Shown here one piece after another: positions 27,635 through 36,969 of a DNA stretch of 64,000 nucleotides (its first letter is position 1; each line of letters begins with the position of its first letter). The position numbers and the translations under genes were made by a program. The DNA comes from Desulfosporosinus sp. FKB (lineage in GTDB: Bacteria > Bacillota > Desulfitobacteriia > Desulfitobacteriales > Desulfitobacteriaceae), in assembly GCF_002196705.1 (NCBI RefSeq), contig NZ_NADJ01000039.1:62001-126000 (forward strand). The letters are read 5' to 3'. Under the pieces are notes generated by a model. The model saw only the letters and a program-made list of their open reading frames with translations, had not been told where the DNA came from and searched no databases.

Positions 27635-29112
27635 CTTCGGAACAGGATAAATCTTCTAAAATGTCAGCATTTTCCTTAACCATGTTGGCTATGGGGAGTA
27701 TTATCGGCGCAGGAATGTTTCTGGGAGTCGGCTTAACGATCAAACTCTCCGGTCCATCCATTATCCTTGCTTATGCCCTCATGGGAATCTTAATGTATTT
27801 TAACTTATCCTTTTTAGCCGAGCTTTCTTTGCTTGACCCAGAAAAAGGTTCATTTCAAACCTATGCTGCCAAGGCCTTTGGACCGGGAGTCGGGTTTGTT
27901 ATCGGCTGGCTCTACTGGATCTCCGGAATCCTGGTCATGTCCAGTGAGGCCACTGCCGCAGCCATCTTTAGTGCTCTTTGGTTACCCGGAATTCCCCTTT
28001 GGGCCTTCATGCTCATTTATTCAGTTGTTCTGACGGTGGTCAATCTTGCTGATCCACGCGGGTTTGGCAAATTAGAATCAGGCCTGGCCATCATTAAAGT
28101 CATTGCTCTTATCGGCTTTATTCTCTTGGGAATTGCCCTTGCCTTTTTCCCTCTTTTCGGTACTGCTCCGGGTTGGCATAACATCAGCAACACTCCCTTT
28201 TTTGCCCAGGGTTTGTCTGGCTTCGCAGGTTCTCTTTTACTTGTATTTTATGCCTATTCGGGAACTTCAGTGGTCGGGTTAGCTATCTCAGAATCTTCCG
28301 ATCCTGAAAAAACGGTCCCTAAGGTAGTTCTCTCTACCTCAGGGATAGTAGCTTCCTTCTATGTTATTTCTGTCCTGTTCCTGCTTTTGCTCCACCCCTG
28401 GACAACCTATAATGCCAGTACGAGCCCCTATGTCAGCGCTTTGCTGCCTTACAAAATTCCTATCGTCCAATCTCTTATGAACTTCGTCATTTTAACCGCC
28501 ACTTTATCGGCAATGAGTGCCAGCATGTATGGAACATCGCGGATGTTAAATGCTCTGGCCCAGCAAAAAGAAGCGCCGAATTTTTTTAACAAGGTCACAC
28601 CAAAGGCAGTTCCAAGACGTGCTCTGCTGTTCACAAACGCCTTTCTTGTTGCCATTGCCTTCCTCTCCTATATTATTCCTAACAAAATCTACTTGCTGGT
28701 AACTGGTGCCAGCGGCCTGCTCTCACTCGTTAATGTCTTAACCATTAGTCTTGCACATTGGCGTTTACGTCCAAAACTGCTAGAAAAACGGCAAGACTAT
28801 AAAACCCATGTCCTCGGTTACCCAACAAGCAATTTTATTGTAACAGCGATTTTTGTAGGTGTTTTCTTCTCAGCTTTTGCAATTCCTGACCAAAGGGCTT
28901 CCTTCTTTTTAGGGCTTAGCTTGATCGCTGTTACAGCAGGCGTTTATTTTTTAGTCCGCCACAAGCTCGGAGCAAAATCTCAAGAGCCTAAAAATATGGC
29001 AGAGCACCATGAAACCCCAACTTCAGAGAATAGTTTACATACCCTAAAACATTTGGCTCAGGAAACAGAAAAACGAATATCCGAAGGATTAAGACCTAAG
29101 AATAGATCCTAA
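27631..29112 (+). CDS. APC-superfamily amino acid permease
   Basis: A 493-residue transporter with about 12 membrane helices and a charged cytoplasmic C-terminal tail of about 50 residues. The N-terminal SMGSIIGAGMFLG-like motif (here MLAMGSIIGAGMFLGVGLT), the Gly-rich first helix and YSGTSVVGLAISESSDPEKT in the middle are typical of amino acid:proton symporters related to GabP and ProY. The substrate cannot be told. The start is TTG 27631 with AAAGGAAG upstream, overlapping the stop of the decayed frame before it (TTGA), which points to former translational coupling; ATG 27661 is an alternative with a weaker site. Confidence 0.88.
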   Translation: MTSEQDKSSKMSAFSLTMLAMGSIIGAGMFLGVGLTIKLSGPSIILAYALMGILMYFNLSFLAELSLLDPEKGSFQTYAAKAFGPGVGFVIGWLYWISGILVMSSEATAAAIFSALWLPGIPLWAFMLIYSVVLTVVNLADPRGFGKLESGLAIIKVIALIGFILLGIALAFFPLFGTAPGWHNISNTPFFAQGLSGFAGSLLLVFYAYSGTSVVGLAISESSDPEKTVPKVVLSTSGIVASFYVISVLFLLLLHPWTTYNASTSPYVSALLPYKIPIVQSLMNFVILTATLSAMSASMYGTSRMLNALAQQKEAPNFFNKVTPKAVPRRALLFTNAFLVAIAFLSYIIPNKIYLLVTGASGLLSLVNVLTISLAHWRLRPKLLEKRQDYKTHVLGYPTSNFIVTAIFVGVFFSAFAIPDQRASFFLGLSLIAVTAGVYFLVRHKLGAKSQEPKNMAEHHETPTSENSLHTLKHLAQETEKRISEGLRPKNRS

Positions 29113-29156
29113 TGGTCTTCATTATATTCCCACTTTTGCTTGCCTTACATTAAAGA

Positions 29157-29206
29157 AAGGCGTTTTCACTCCACTATACACTATGATAGTGACGTGAGAA
29201 CGCCTT
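29157..29206. terminator. Long hairpin between the permease and cooS
   Basis: AAGGCGTTTTCAC pairs with GTGAGAACGCCTT, and inside it CACTAT pairs with ATAGTG. It lies between convergent genes and probably ends both transcripts. Confidence 0.7.
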
Positions 29207-29304
29207 AGCTATTTACACTCATTTTGGGCTTTTATGGTTAAGTTTTCCACGGCCCCTTCATTCCAGCAAGCACTTAGAATATCATTAATTCAATTGTTGG
29301 GGAA

Positions 29305-31218
29305 CTAACTCAAGCCTAACCCTTTTCGCTTGCTTATAATATGGGCTTCAATGTTATCGGCAACTTCCACAGGATCATCACCAAGAGCGATCTTTCCTCC
29401 CGTTAACCCTTCCACATCTTGAGTCAAGAGCTTCACTAGTTGAGGGGCCCCAGTCACAAAAGGAGTCGGGGACAGATGGGTATAGGTGCCATAGGCTACG
29501 GCAAAAACCCCGTCAATGGTAGCCTTTTGTTCCATCCACTCAGGGGCAGTTACGGCAATCGGTAATTGCGGCACATCCACATCAAGATGATCCGCCAAAG
29601 CTGTCACCAGCATGGAAATTCTGCCTGTATCCGTACAGGTTCCGAAGCTCAGGACAGGCGGGATCTTTAAGGAGCTGCATACTTCGCTTAACCCTTTACC
29701 GGCTATCGAGAGAGCATCAAGATTGCAGAGACCCGCTACTTCCAAGGCATGATTACCGCAGCCGCCGGCGACAACCAGGATATCCCGTTTGATCAATTCC
29801 TTGGTTAAATTCACCGTATTCCAGTCCTGAGGACCATTGCGCAGCGTTGAACAGTTGGCTAAAGCAACAACCCCTTTGATCTTCCCGGCAGCTATCACAT
29901 CGACAAGCGGGTCAAGCTTATTGCCTAACGCTCCCAAAACGGCTTCCGTCGAAAATCCTGCGATAGCCTTTTGGGTGATCTTGGGAACCTTGGCGATAAT
30001 CTTCCCATGACGTTTTTTAAAGTTTTCGATCCCCAAATTAATCAATTGATCTGCCATACTCTCTACTTCATTGGGATGATACGGAATTTTATGCTCAAGC
30101 CCCGGTACCCCGATGATCGTACTGACACTGACAAGAGTAACCTGATATTTTTCCGCATACATGTCAATGGCCGGCGGAGAGCAGTTTTCTTCCATAGCCA
30201 TGACATCAACAGTACCCGTCGCCAGAAGAGGCTCTATTGCCAGCCAATTCCCCATCAAACCTACAAAAACGTCATCGACCGGGAACCTTTGGAGCAGCTC
30301 CTGGCCTGTTTCGATAGAACCTACAACTCTCAGGCCTTTAGCTCCGGCCGCTTTGGCCTTGGCTTGAATCTCCGGCAGCTTGGCCTTTTGGATGGTTGCT
30401 GCTCCTGCCCAGGGCTGATGACCATTAAAGACGATATTGACATACTCAGGGTCCATAATTCCCAGATCAACATTGACTTCATGAGGCTGGGGCGTGCCAA
30501 AGAGAATATCTTGAACCATTTCCAGCCCGATCTGGGAATTATAGATAGTAGATAACCCCAGTCTCAAAGCTTTTAGCGCCAAAGACGCATAATCTCCGTC
30601 AACATTCGTTAGACAACTCGCCACGCAGTTCTGTTCCTCATGAACAGTTCCCGCCGGATAGATATGTAGATCTCTCCAAACCTGTTTCCTTTTCTTCGGT
30701 GCAAAGGCTTCAACCATAAGATTTGGTTCTTCCGTGCCAATATTCATCTGATGGTTAAGCAGGTCAGCCAATTGAATAGCCAGCTGATTAACGTCTTGAT
30801 TGACATTAATGCCAAGAGTCTGACACATCCACTTTAGCTTATTGACGTCGGTTATTTTAAAAGGAGTTTTACCTTCCCCGGTGGCCCGAAGAGTGCGAAA
30901 GGCCTCATAAGCATGGTGACTGTAGGTCCCTGCACCCATGATATTTTGCAGCAGTAATTTTCTCATAGCCATGGCATCTGGACCGATTCCGCATACGCCT
31001 TTGTCCTGACCGCTCTTCTCACTGATCCGGCAAGGTCCATTGGAACACTGCTGACAGCTAAGCCCCTGCAAACAGAAATTACAGCGGATTTTCTCCTGTT
31101 TAGCCCAACGGTCGAAAACGTTGGACATCCCGTCTTCTCGAATTCGGGGCAGCATTTCCTCAACGGAATCGTGATAACTTACCCGTCCTTCAGATCTCTC
31201 TAAGATTGTCTCAGTCAT
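29305..31218 (-). CDS. cooS: Divergent CooS-type carbon monoxide dehydrogenase with altered C-cluster
   Basis: A 637-residue CODH-family protein. Near the N terminus Cys46-x2-Cys49 predicts a [2Fe-2S]-type D-cluster (C-x2-C as in Desulfovibrio, not C-x7-C), and Cys55, Cys58, Cys63 and Cys76 form the B-cluster. C-cluster residues are only partly kept. Kept: His in FNGHQPW, and cysteines in ALANCSTLRN, AGGCGNH and FGTCTDTGR. The usual GICCTGNE block (Cys295) reads GSIETGQE with no cysteine, and VDVQCIMP (Cys333) reads VDVMAMEENCSPP. Such remodelling recalls CODH-V of Carboxydothermus, whose cluster resembles hybrid cluster protein. CO oxidation is therefore doubtful. No cooC, cooF or acetyl-CoA synthase gene adjoins. 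AAAGGAGG precedes the ATG. Confidence 0.9.
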   Translation of the reverse strand: MTETILERSEGRVSYHDSVEEMLPRIREDGMSNVFDRWAKQEKIRCNFCLQGLSCQQCSNGPCRISEKSGQDKGVCGIGPDAMAMRKLLLQNIMGAGTYSHHAYEAFRTLRATGEGKTPFKITDVNKLKWMCQTLGINVNQDVNQLAIQLADLLNHQMNIGTEEPNLMVEAFAPKKRKQVWRDLHIYPAGTVHEEQNCVASCLTNVDGDYASLALKALRLGLSTIYNSQIGLEMVQDILFGTPQPHEVNVDLGIMDPEYVNIVFNGHQPWAGAATIQKAKLPEIQAKAKAAGAKGLRVVGSIETGQELLQRFPVDDVFVGLMGNWLAIEPLLATGTVDVMAMEENCSPPAIDMYAEKYQVTLVSVSTIIGVPGLEHKIPYHPNEVESMADQLINLGIENFKKRHGKIIAKVPKITQKAIAGFSTEAVLGALGNKLDPLVDVIAAGKIKGVVALANCSTLRNGPQDWNTVNLTKELIKRDILVVAGGCGNHALEVAGLCNLDALSIAGKGLSEVCSSLKIPPVLSFGTCTDTGRISMLVTALADHLDVDVPQLPIAVTAPEWMEQKATIDGVFAVAYGTYTHLSPTPFVTGAPQLVKLLTQDVEGLTGGKIALGDDPVEVADNIEAHIISKRKGLGLS

Positions 31219-31319
31219 TATCTATCCTCCTTTTTAATTGCTATACAAAGTTTGCTCATCAAAATACCTAAATATGTACATGCTAGAAGATAAATGTAGT
31301 AACATAAGGAGGCATAAAA

Positions 31320-31667
31320 ATGGAAGAAAGTACTTCTAAAAAAACCGGACCGGAACATCTTAAAGCCAAGCAAATTGTCTATTATGTTTTAGGGGTTCTC
31401 GAAGTCTTATTCACCTTTCGCCTTATCTTTAAACTTCTCGGTGCTAATCCCCTTAGCCCTTTTGTTTCTCTCATCTATGCAGTAACTCAAGTGTTCTTAG
31501 CACCTTTTTCCGGAATCTTTCCTTCAGCTGTCACAAAGGGTCTGGAAACCCAGTCAGTGCTGGAATCGTCAACCATTATTGCTATGATTGTCTATGCAGT
31601 TCTGGCCTGGGGAGTACTTAAACTGATTGATATCAGCCGTAATTCTCATAACGTTGGAAACCGTTAA
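31320..31667 (+). CDS. yggT: YggT-family membrane protein
   Basis: A 115-residue protein with two hydrophobic segments (about 23-45 and 78-100). YVLGVLEVLFTFRLIFKLLG and FVSLIYAVTQVFLAPFSGIF fit the YggT family, small inner-membrane proteins linked to osmotic tolerance and division-related functions but without a settled activity. AAGGAGG precedes the ATG. It is divergent from cooS with 101 bp between them. Confidence 0.85.
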   Translation: MEESTSKKTGPEHLKAKQIVYYVLGVLEVLFTFRLIFKLLGANPLSPFVSLIYAVTQVFLAPFSGIFPSAVTKGLETQSVLESSTIIAMIVYAVLAWGVLKLIDISRNSHNVGNR

Positions 31668-31693
31668 GAACCTGTCAAGATCGAACATAGGGG

Positions 31694-31778
31694 CTTCGGT
31701 TGGAGACTCTATCCCCACCAAAGCAAGGTATGGGAACCACACCTACTTGTAGAAGAGGGAGTATTACGATTTGATAAA
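31694..31778 (+). repeat. Dispersed ~80-bp repeat, copy 1
   Basis: Shares TCGGWTGG..ACTCTATCCCCAC, then ARGYAA..TATGGGAAC, ACTTGTAGAAG and GAGTATTACG blocks with copies at 41637 and 59354. The layout (paired CTCCCACTT/AAGTGGGAG arms in the best copy, same orientation) looks like the 3' end of an IS200/IS605-IS1341 element, but no tnpB is present. The remaining 31668-31961 has no gene. Confidence 0.7.
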
Positions 31779-31961
31779 GAAAGGCGTAGCAAAACCTATG
31801 TTCACTACGCCCCTTTAAGGAAATTATAATTAAAATATTTACTATTTGAATTACTGATTGCCTAACTGTTTAAGAGATTCTAATGATTACAACAAGTACT
31901 GATAATTCAATTAGAAGTGATTGATCCAGGCTTCTATTCATATTCTGCTGATATTCCTGCT

Positions 31962-33305
31962 TTAAATCTCTTTATTGCTTCTTCTCCAGATATTTAATGC
32001 TTGTGCTTCACGGATTAAATCTTCACGGAAATCCGGATGGGCAAGGCTGATCAAACGTTCAGCCCGTTGCCAGGTCGTTTGCCCTTTGAGGTTAACAATG
32101 CCATACTCTGTGACAATATATTGAACCACAGGACGTGTATCTGTTACCACCGCTCCTGTTGTCAAAAGAGGATTAATCCGAGAATGCATTTTCCCTTTGG
32201 CATCGGTGTAGGTTGAGGCCATACATATAAAACTTCTGCCGCCTTTTGAATGATAAGCCGCATCAACAAAGTCTAATTGGCCACCGGCTCCGCTGATCAT
32301 GCGCGGACCGATAGTTTCCGAACATACTTGACCAGAAAGATCGATTTCCAAAGCATTATTAATTGAAACCAAATTATCATTGCGGCTGGCAATATCCCGC
32401 TCATTGACATAGTCCACCGGATAACCTGCGACCTGGGGATTGTCATCAATAAAATCGTAAAGTTTTTGCGTTCCGGCAGCAAAGGTATAAACAATCCGAC
32501 CGGGATCAACTTGTTTTTTTCGTCCGGAAATTCGGCCGGCTTCCACCAAATCCACAAAACTATCAACCAACATTTCTGTATGGACTCCTAAATCCTTCAA
32601 ATCAGACTTAGCAATCAGCTGCCCTAAGGCATTAGGCATGGTACCGATTCCCAGCTGCAGACAATCACCGTCTCTAATATTCTCCAGAACGTATTTTGCT
32701 ATTTGATGGTCAATTTCACCGGGATCTTCGGAGGGGACCTGAGGCATGCCGGTATGACCGCCTTCAACAATATAATCCACATCAGAAACATGAAGATAAT
32801 GGCCATACCCTCCATGAGCGATTGGCATGTCTTCATTAACTTCCACAATAATAATTTTGGCTTTGCGCGCATTTGCCCAGTAATGGGAAATCGTCGGCCC
32901 TAAGTTAAAAAATCCGTGTTTATCCATAGGGCTGACTTGAATCATGGCAATGTCCATGCGCACATTCTCAAGAACATAGCGCGGAACTTCAGAATACTTG
33001 AGCGGAATATAATAGGCTCTCCCCATGTCATAATACTTCCGGTCGATAGCGCTAAAATGTGTACAATTCCAATTAAAATGCTCCCCTTTGGGATCAGCTT
33101 TCACAAAAGCATGGGGACGCATCGTAACTCCGCCCAATAGCTGAATATCTTGAAGTTCAGGGGCGCGTGCAGCTAAAGCCCGATCAAGAACAGGCAGTGT
33201 ATTAGCTGCATAGGAGTAACCGATCCAATCACCGCTCTTAACAACACTTACCGCTTTTTCTGGGGAAACGAGCTTACTTTGATATTCTTTAACTGCTGCG
33301 GACAT
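31962..33305 (-). CDS. Acetyl-CoA hydrolase/transferase family CoA-transferase
   Basis: A 447-residue class I CoA-transferase of the Cat2/AbfT/butyryl-CoA:acetate group. The catalytic Glu lies in GVHTEMLVDSFVDL, and the CoA-site loop is GIGTMPNALGQLI. FVDAAYHSKGGRSFICMAST and TEYGIVNLKGQTTWQRAERL are further family blocks. It would swap CoA between acetate and butyrate, 4-hydroxybutyrate or a similar acid in the cytoplasm. ATG 33305 is 6 nt after AGGAGG; an ATG 15 bp earlier overlaps that site. It is the last gene of the acd-fadB-thiolase operon, so it likely activates or releases the acid handled by the pathway. Confidence 0.9.
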   Translation of the reverse strand: MSAAVKEYQSKLVSPEKAVSVVKSGDWIGYSYAANTLPVLDRALAARAPELQDIQLLGGVTMRPHAFVKADPKGEHFNWNCTHFSAIDRKYYDMGRAYYIPLKYSEVPRYVLENVRMDIAMIQVSPMDKHGFFNLGPTISHYWANARKAKIIIVEVNEDMPIAHGGYGHYLHVSDVDYIVEGGHTGMPQVPSEDPGEIDHQIAKYVLENIRDGDCLQLGIGTMPNALGQLIAKSDLKDLGVHTEMLVDSFVDLVEAGRISGRKKQVDPGRIVYTFAAGTQKLYDFIDDNPQVAGYPVDYVNERDIASRNDNLVSINNALEIDLSGQVCSETIGPRMISGAGGQLDFVDAAYHSKGGRSFICMASTYTDAKGKMHSRINPLLTTGAVVTDTRPVVQYIVTEYGIVNLKGQTTWQRAERLISLAHPDFREDLIREAQALNIWRRSNKEI

Positions 33306-33337
33306 CTTCTTCCTCCTCATTCATTGAACTTCACTGG

Positions 33338-33369
33338 CAGCGCCCGCCAGAACCAGGAGGCAGGCGCTG
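33338..33369 (-). other. Stem-loop between thiolase and CoA-transferase genes
   Basis: On the minus strand CAGCGCC and GGCGCTG pair, with inner GCC/GGC pairs and a loop TCCTGGTTCT. It has no T-run, so it may be an mRNA processing or partial-termination point that tunes CoA-transferase level. Confidence 0.5.
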
Positions 33370-33386
33370 TAAAAGAGGAATTTGCT

Positions 33387-34544
33387 TTACAGTAATTCGT
33401 AGATCCCTGCTGCGCCCATACCGCCGCCGATGCACATTGTGACCATTCCATACTTTTTCTTCCGTTTAATCATCTCATGAAGTAAGGTCGCAGTTAGCTT
33501 GGCCCCGGTGCAGCCCAGAGGATGCCCTAAAGCTATGGCACCGCCATTGGGATTTACTTTTTCCGGATCAATGTCCAGCGTCTTAATGACCGCCAGCGAT
33601 TGAGAAGCAAAGGCTTCATTTAACTCAAAGATATCGATATCCTCCAGTTTTAAGCCCACTTGCTTAAGTACCTTAGGGATAGCCTTGATCGGGCCGATTC
33701 CCATCAGTTCAGGTTCTACCCCGGCAACCGCAAACCCGCGCCAAACGGCTAAAGGTTTTAAACCAAGAGTTTTCACTTTCTGTTCGGACATCAAAAGTGT
33801 CATTGCTGCCCCGTCACTCGTCTGGGAAGAGTTCCCTGCTGTGACTGAACCCCCGTTCTTAAAAGCGGGCCGGAGCTTAGCCAAAGTTTCTACTGTGGTC
33901 TCCGGACGAATACCCTCATCTTTAGTGAACCATTTCTCACCCGGTTTTCCCCAAGTCGGCAGAGGAATCGGAACAATCTCATCATCAAAGCGTCCGCTGC
34001 TTTGAGCAGCCCAAGCTTTTTGATGGCTTTGTGCCGCGAAAGCATCCTGCTGGTCCCGGGTGACTTCATACTTTTGGGCTACATTTTCTGCAGTCATCCC
34101 CATTGAGAGATATACTTCCGGGGCATTAGCAAGCATATAAGGATTTGGAGCCGGTTTACTTCCGCCCATGGGAACCAAAGACATACTCTCTGCTCCGCCT
34201 GCAAGCATTACATCCGCTTCACCCAAACGAATCCTGTCTGCCGCCATGGAAATCGCCTGTAACCCTGATGAACAAAAACGGTTGATGGTCACGCCCGGAA
34301 CCTCAATGGGAAGACCTGCACGCCGGATCATAATTCTGGCCATATTCATCCCCTGCTCACCTTCCGGAAAAGAGCAGCCCAGGACAAGATCATCGATCTC
34401 CTCCCTATTAAGGTCAGGAATAGTCTGGAGAACATCTTGTATAACATAAGCTCCTAAATCATCCGGTCGAACCTGTGCTAAGGCACCCCTGGCCGATTTT
34501 CCAACCGCAGTGCGTTTCGCTTGTATGATGTACGCTTCTTGCAT
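33387..34544 (-). CDS. Thiolase (acetyl-CoA C-acyltransferase)
   Basis: A 385-residue thiolase. The acyl-enzyme cysteine lies in TINRFCSSGLQAI, and the second active-site set is in GGAIALGHPLGCTGA and CIGGGMGAAGIYE. It either cleaves 3-ketoacyl-CoA (beta-oxidation) or condenses two acetyl-CoA. The start MQEAYIIQAKRTAVGKS is typical. It lies 11 bp after the FadB-type gene in the same operon. Confidence 0.95.
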   Translation of the reverse strand: MQEAYIIQAKRTAVGKSARGALAQVRPDDLGAYVIQDVLQTIPDLNREEIDDLVLGCSFPEGEQGMNMARIMIRRAGLPIEVPGVTINRFCSSGLQAISMAADRIRLGEADVMLAGGAESMSLVPMGGSKPAPNPYMLANAPEVYLSMGMTAENVAQKYEVTRDQQDAFAAQSHQKAWAAQSSGRFDDEIVPIPLPTWGKPGEKWFTKDEGIRPETTVETLAKLRPAFKNGGSVTAGNSSQTSDGAAMTLLMSEQKVKTLGLKPLAVWRGFAVAGVEPELMGIGPIKAIPKVLKQVGLKLEDIDIFELNEAFASQSLAVIKTLDIDPEKVNPNGGAIALGHPLGCTGAKLTATLLHEMIKRKKKYGMVTMCIGGGMGAAGIYELL

Positions 34545-34555
34545 TGTTTTCCCCC

Positions 34556-36937
34556 CTAATTCCGTAATGGCTTGCCTTTAGTGAGCATATGGCGGATGCG
34601 ATCTAAAGTCTTCGCTTCCCCAAGCAAACTTAAAAAGGCTTCACGTTCCAGATCTAAAAGATATTGCTCATCAACGAGCATACCTGCCGGACGATCTCCT
34701 CCGGTGATTGCATAAGCCAATTTATTGCCTAGATGCCGGTCATATTCGGAGATATAACGCCCTTCAAGCATTCCATACATTGCCAGTTCCAGAGTGCCGC
34801 GAACACCGGACCCCGCAATTCTCACCTTCGTCGGCAAATTAGGTCTGAAGTTAAGTGCTAGGTCAATGACCCGTGCTTTAGCATCCATAAGGATATGTTC
34901 CGGGTTCATGCTGTAACGATCGTGATCACGCAAAAAACCGAGTTGACGAGCCTTTTCAGCACTGGTAGAGACCTGAGCCATGGCTATCACTTCAAAACGT
35001 TTGGCAAAGAAATAGTCTGGAATAACCTGAACCCCCGGCAAAACTCCTTCCATCGCCCGTACAGCCATCTCTTTGGTTCCGCCTCCGGCAGGAATCAAAC
35101 CGACTCCGACTTCGACAAGCCCTATATAGGTTTCAGAAGAAGCCTGAATAGCATGAGAGTGCAGACATATCTCCGCTCCGCCGCCAAGTGTCATACCGAA
35201 GGGAGCCGCTACGACAGGCTTTTTCGCAAATTTCAACGCCATTGTCGCATTCTGTAATTGACGAATGCCCTGGTCCAGATCCGACCAGTTGCCTTTCTCT
35301 GCTTCGCGTAGAATATCCACGAGATTAGCGCCCACGCAGAAATTCCTTCCCTGGTTGCCAATAACCATCCCTGCGTAATTTTTCTCAACCTCTTCTAATG
35401 ACTTATAGATCATCTCCACAACATCTGTAGTGATAGAATTGTTCGGAGAATGAAATTCCAGGCAAGCGACCCCATCGTTCAAATCTATTAAGCTTGCACC
35501 AGCATTGCCCATAATAACTTTGCCTGTCTTGTAGGCTTGCTTCAGGGAGAAGGAATAACTGCTGACCGCTTTTTGACGATAGACGCCGTTGTCATAATAG
35601 GTGGTCTCTCCGGCTTCCGTTTTGCCATAGAAGCTCTCATATCCCTTCGAGAGCAGTTCTTCCACAATTACAGGCAATTTGCCTCCTTCAGCAACAACGC
35701 GGTCCGCCGTAGCTTTAACACCGAGAGCATCCCAAAGTTCAAATGGACCCATTTCCCAGTTATAGCCCCAGCGCATGCCTTCGTCGATACCGGTGATATC
35801 CTCGGCAATGTCTTTAACTAAATTAGCGGCATAGAGAAGCGTTGGTTTTAAAACATTCCAGGCAAACTCGGAACCGGCATCATCCCCGCTGACTAATGTA
35901 CGCAGCTTCTCGGACAGGTTTCTTGCCGCTTTTGCTTTTTCCAGACAAGGAAACGACACTTTTTTGGGCGTGCCATAGGTCATGGCTCTGATATCTAAAA
36001 CTTCTTTACCTTGAGGGCCTCTGGATTTTTTATAAAAGCCTTGCTTTGTTTTATCGCCTAACCAGCCGTTTTTCTGCATCGTGAAGATAAACTCAGGTAA
36101 AACGAAGTCATTCTTCTCCTCGGGAACACCATTGGCAACATTATTATTGGAATGAATAAAGACATCCAGACCAACGAGATCGATCAAACGGAAGGAAGCG
36201 CTCTTTGGTCTTCCCATAACGGGGCCTGTTAAAGCATCCACTTCTTCAACAGTTAGTCCTAAACGAAGCATCTCTTTCAGCAATACAGGTGAGCCGATGG
36301 TTCCAATGCGATTAGCTATGAAATTAGGTGTGTCTTTACACATAACCACACCTTTACCCAAAATACGCTCGCCAAACTCTTTCAGATAGGCAATCACAGG
36401 GGGTTCGGTATTGGGCCCAGGAATAATCTCTAAAAGTTTCATATATCTCGGTGGGTTAAAGAAATGGGTGCCGCAGAAATATCGTGTAAAGCTTTCCTGA
36501 AGTCCTTCCACCATGTCTTTAAGTGAAATTCCTGAGGTGTTTGACGTGACAATCGTCCCCGGACGAACAACAGCAGCTATCTTCTTGAAGAGATCCTTCT
36601 TAACATCGAGCCGTTCTACGACAACCTCGATAACCCAATCAACCTCACTTAAGCGTCCTAAATCATCGCTTATATTGCCTGCCTCAATTCGTTCTGCAAA
36701 CTCCGGAACCAGGAGCGGGGCAGGATTCATCTTCAGCAGTTTGGCTTTATTTTGTTCTGCAATACTATTTCTGACCTTTTTGTCCTTAAGGGTTAAACCA
36801 GCCGCTTCTTCCTTGGCCGAAAGCTTTGACGGGACAATATCCAACAACAGACTTGGTATCCCGGCATTGGCTAAATGGGCAGCGATAGTGCTTCCCATCA
36901 CGCCTGACCCGATTACCGCAACTTTATAAATCTGCAT
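34556..36937 (-). CDS. 3-hydroxyacyl-CoA dehydrogenase/enoyl-CoA hydratase (FadN/FadB-type)
   Basis: A 793-residue bifunctional enzyme. The NAD-binding part is VAVIGSGVMGSTIAAHLA (about 1-190), followed by 3HCDH C-terminal domains (about 190-290 and 360-450). The enoyl-CoA hydratase domain lies at about 480-700, with its glutamates in TLGGGAEICLHS and YIGLVEVGVGLIPAGGG. The dehydrogenase-first order is that of Bacillus FadN rather than E. coli FadB. It would hydrate enoyl-CoA and oxidise 3-hydroxyacyl-CoA in beta-oxidation or a related route. GAGAGGAGG precedes the ATG. Second gene of the sigma-54 operon. Confidence 0.93.
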   Translation of the reverse strand: MQIYKVAVIGSGVMGSTIAAHLANAGIPSLLLDIVPSKLSAKEEAAGLTLKDKKVRNSIAEQNKAKLLKMNPAPLLVPEFAERIEAGNISDDLGRLSEVDWVIEVVVERLDVKKDLFKKIAAVVRPGTIVTSNTSGISLKDMVEGLQESFTRYFCGTHFFNPPRYMKLLEIIPGPNTEPPVIAYLKEFGERILGKGVVMCKDTPNFIANRIGTIGSPVLLKEMLRLGLTVEEVDALTGPVMGRPKSASFRLIDLVGLDVFIHSNNNVANGVPEEKNDFVLPEFIFTMQKNGWLGDKTKQGFYKKSRGPQGKEVLDIRAMTYGTPKKVSFPCLEKAKAARNLSEKLRTLVSGDDAGSEFAWNVLKPTLLYAANLVKDIAEDITGIDEGMRWGYNWEMGPFELWDALGVKATADRVVAEGGKLPVIVEELLSKGYESFYGKTEAGETTYYDNGVYRQKAVSSYSFSLKQAYKTGKVIMGNAGASLIDLNDGVACLEFHSPNNSITTDVVEMIYKSLEEVEKNYAGMVIGNQGRNFCVGANLVDILREAEKGNWSDLDQGIRQLQNATMALKFAKKPVVAAPFGMTLGGGAEICLHSHAIQASSETYIGLVEVGVGLIPAGGGTKEMAVRAMEGVLPGVQVIPDYFFAKRFEVIAMAQVSTSAEKARQLGFLRDHDRYSMNPEHILMDAKARVIDLALNFRPNLPTKVRIAGSGVRGTLELAMYGMLEGRYISEYDRHLGNKLAYAITGGDRPAGMLVDEQYLLDLEREAFLSLLGEAKTLDRIRHMLTKGKPLRN

Positions 36938-36969
36938 TTATATCCTCCTCTCATTTCCGTTAGCTAACT

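Noticed and set aside
29305-31218. Hybrid cluster protein (Hcp/prismane) as the identity of this gene
   Set aside because: The D- and B-cluster region (CNFC, then C-x2-C-x4-C with GPCR) and the full-length layout are those of CooS; only the active-site changes recall Hcp.
31218-31320. Sigma-54 or CooA/FNR-type site upstream of cooS
   Set aside because: No TGGCA-N-TTGC and no TTGA-N6-TCAA-type or TGTCA-N-TGACA palindrome was found by eye.
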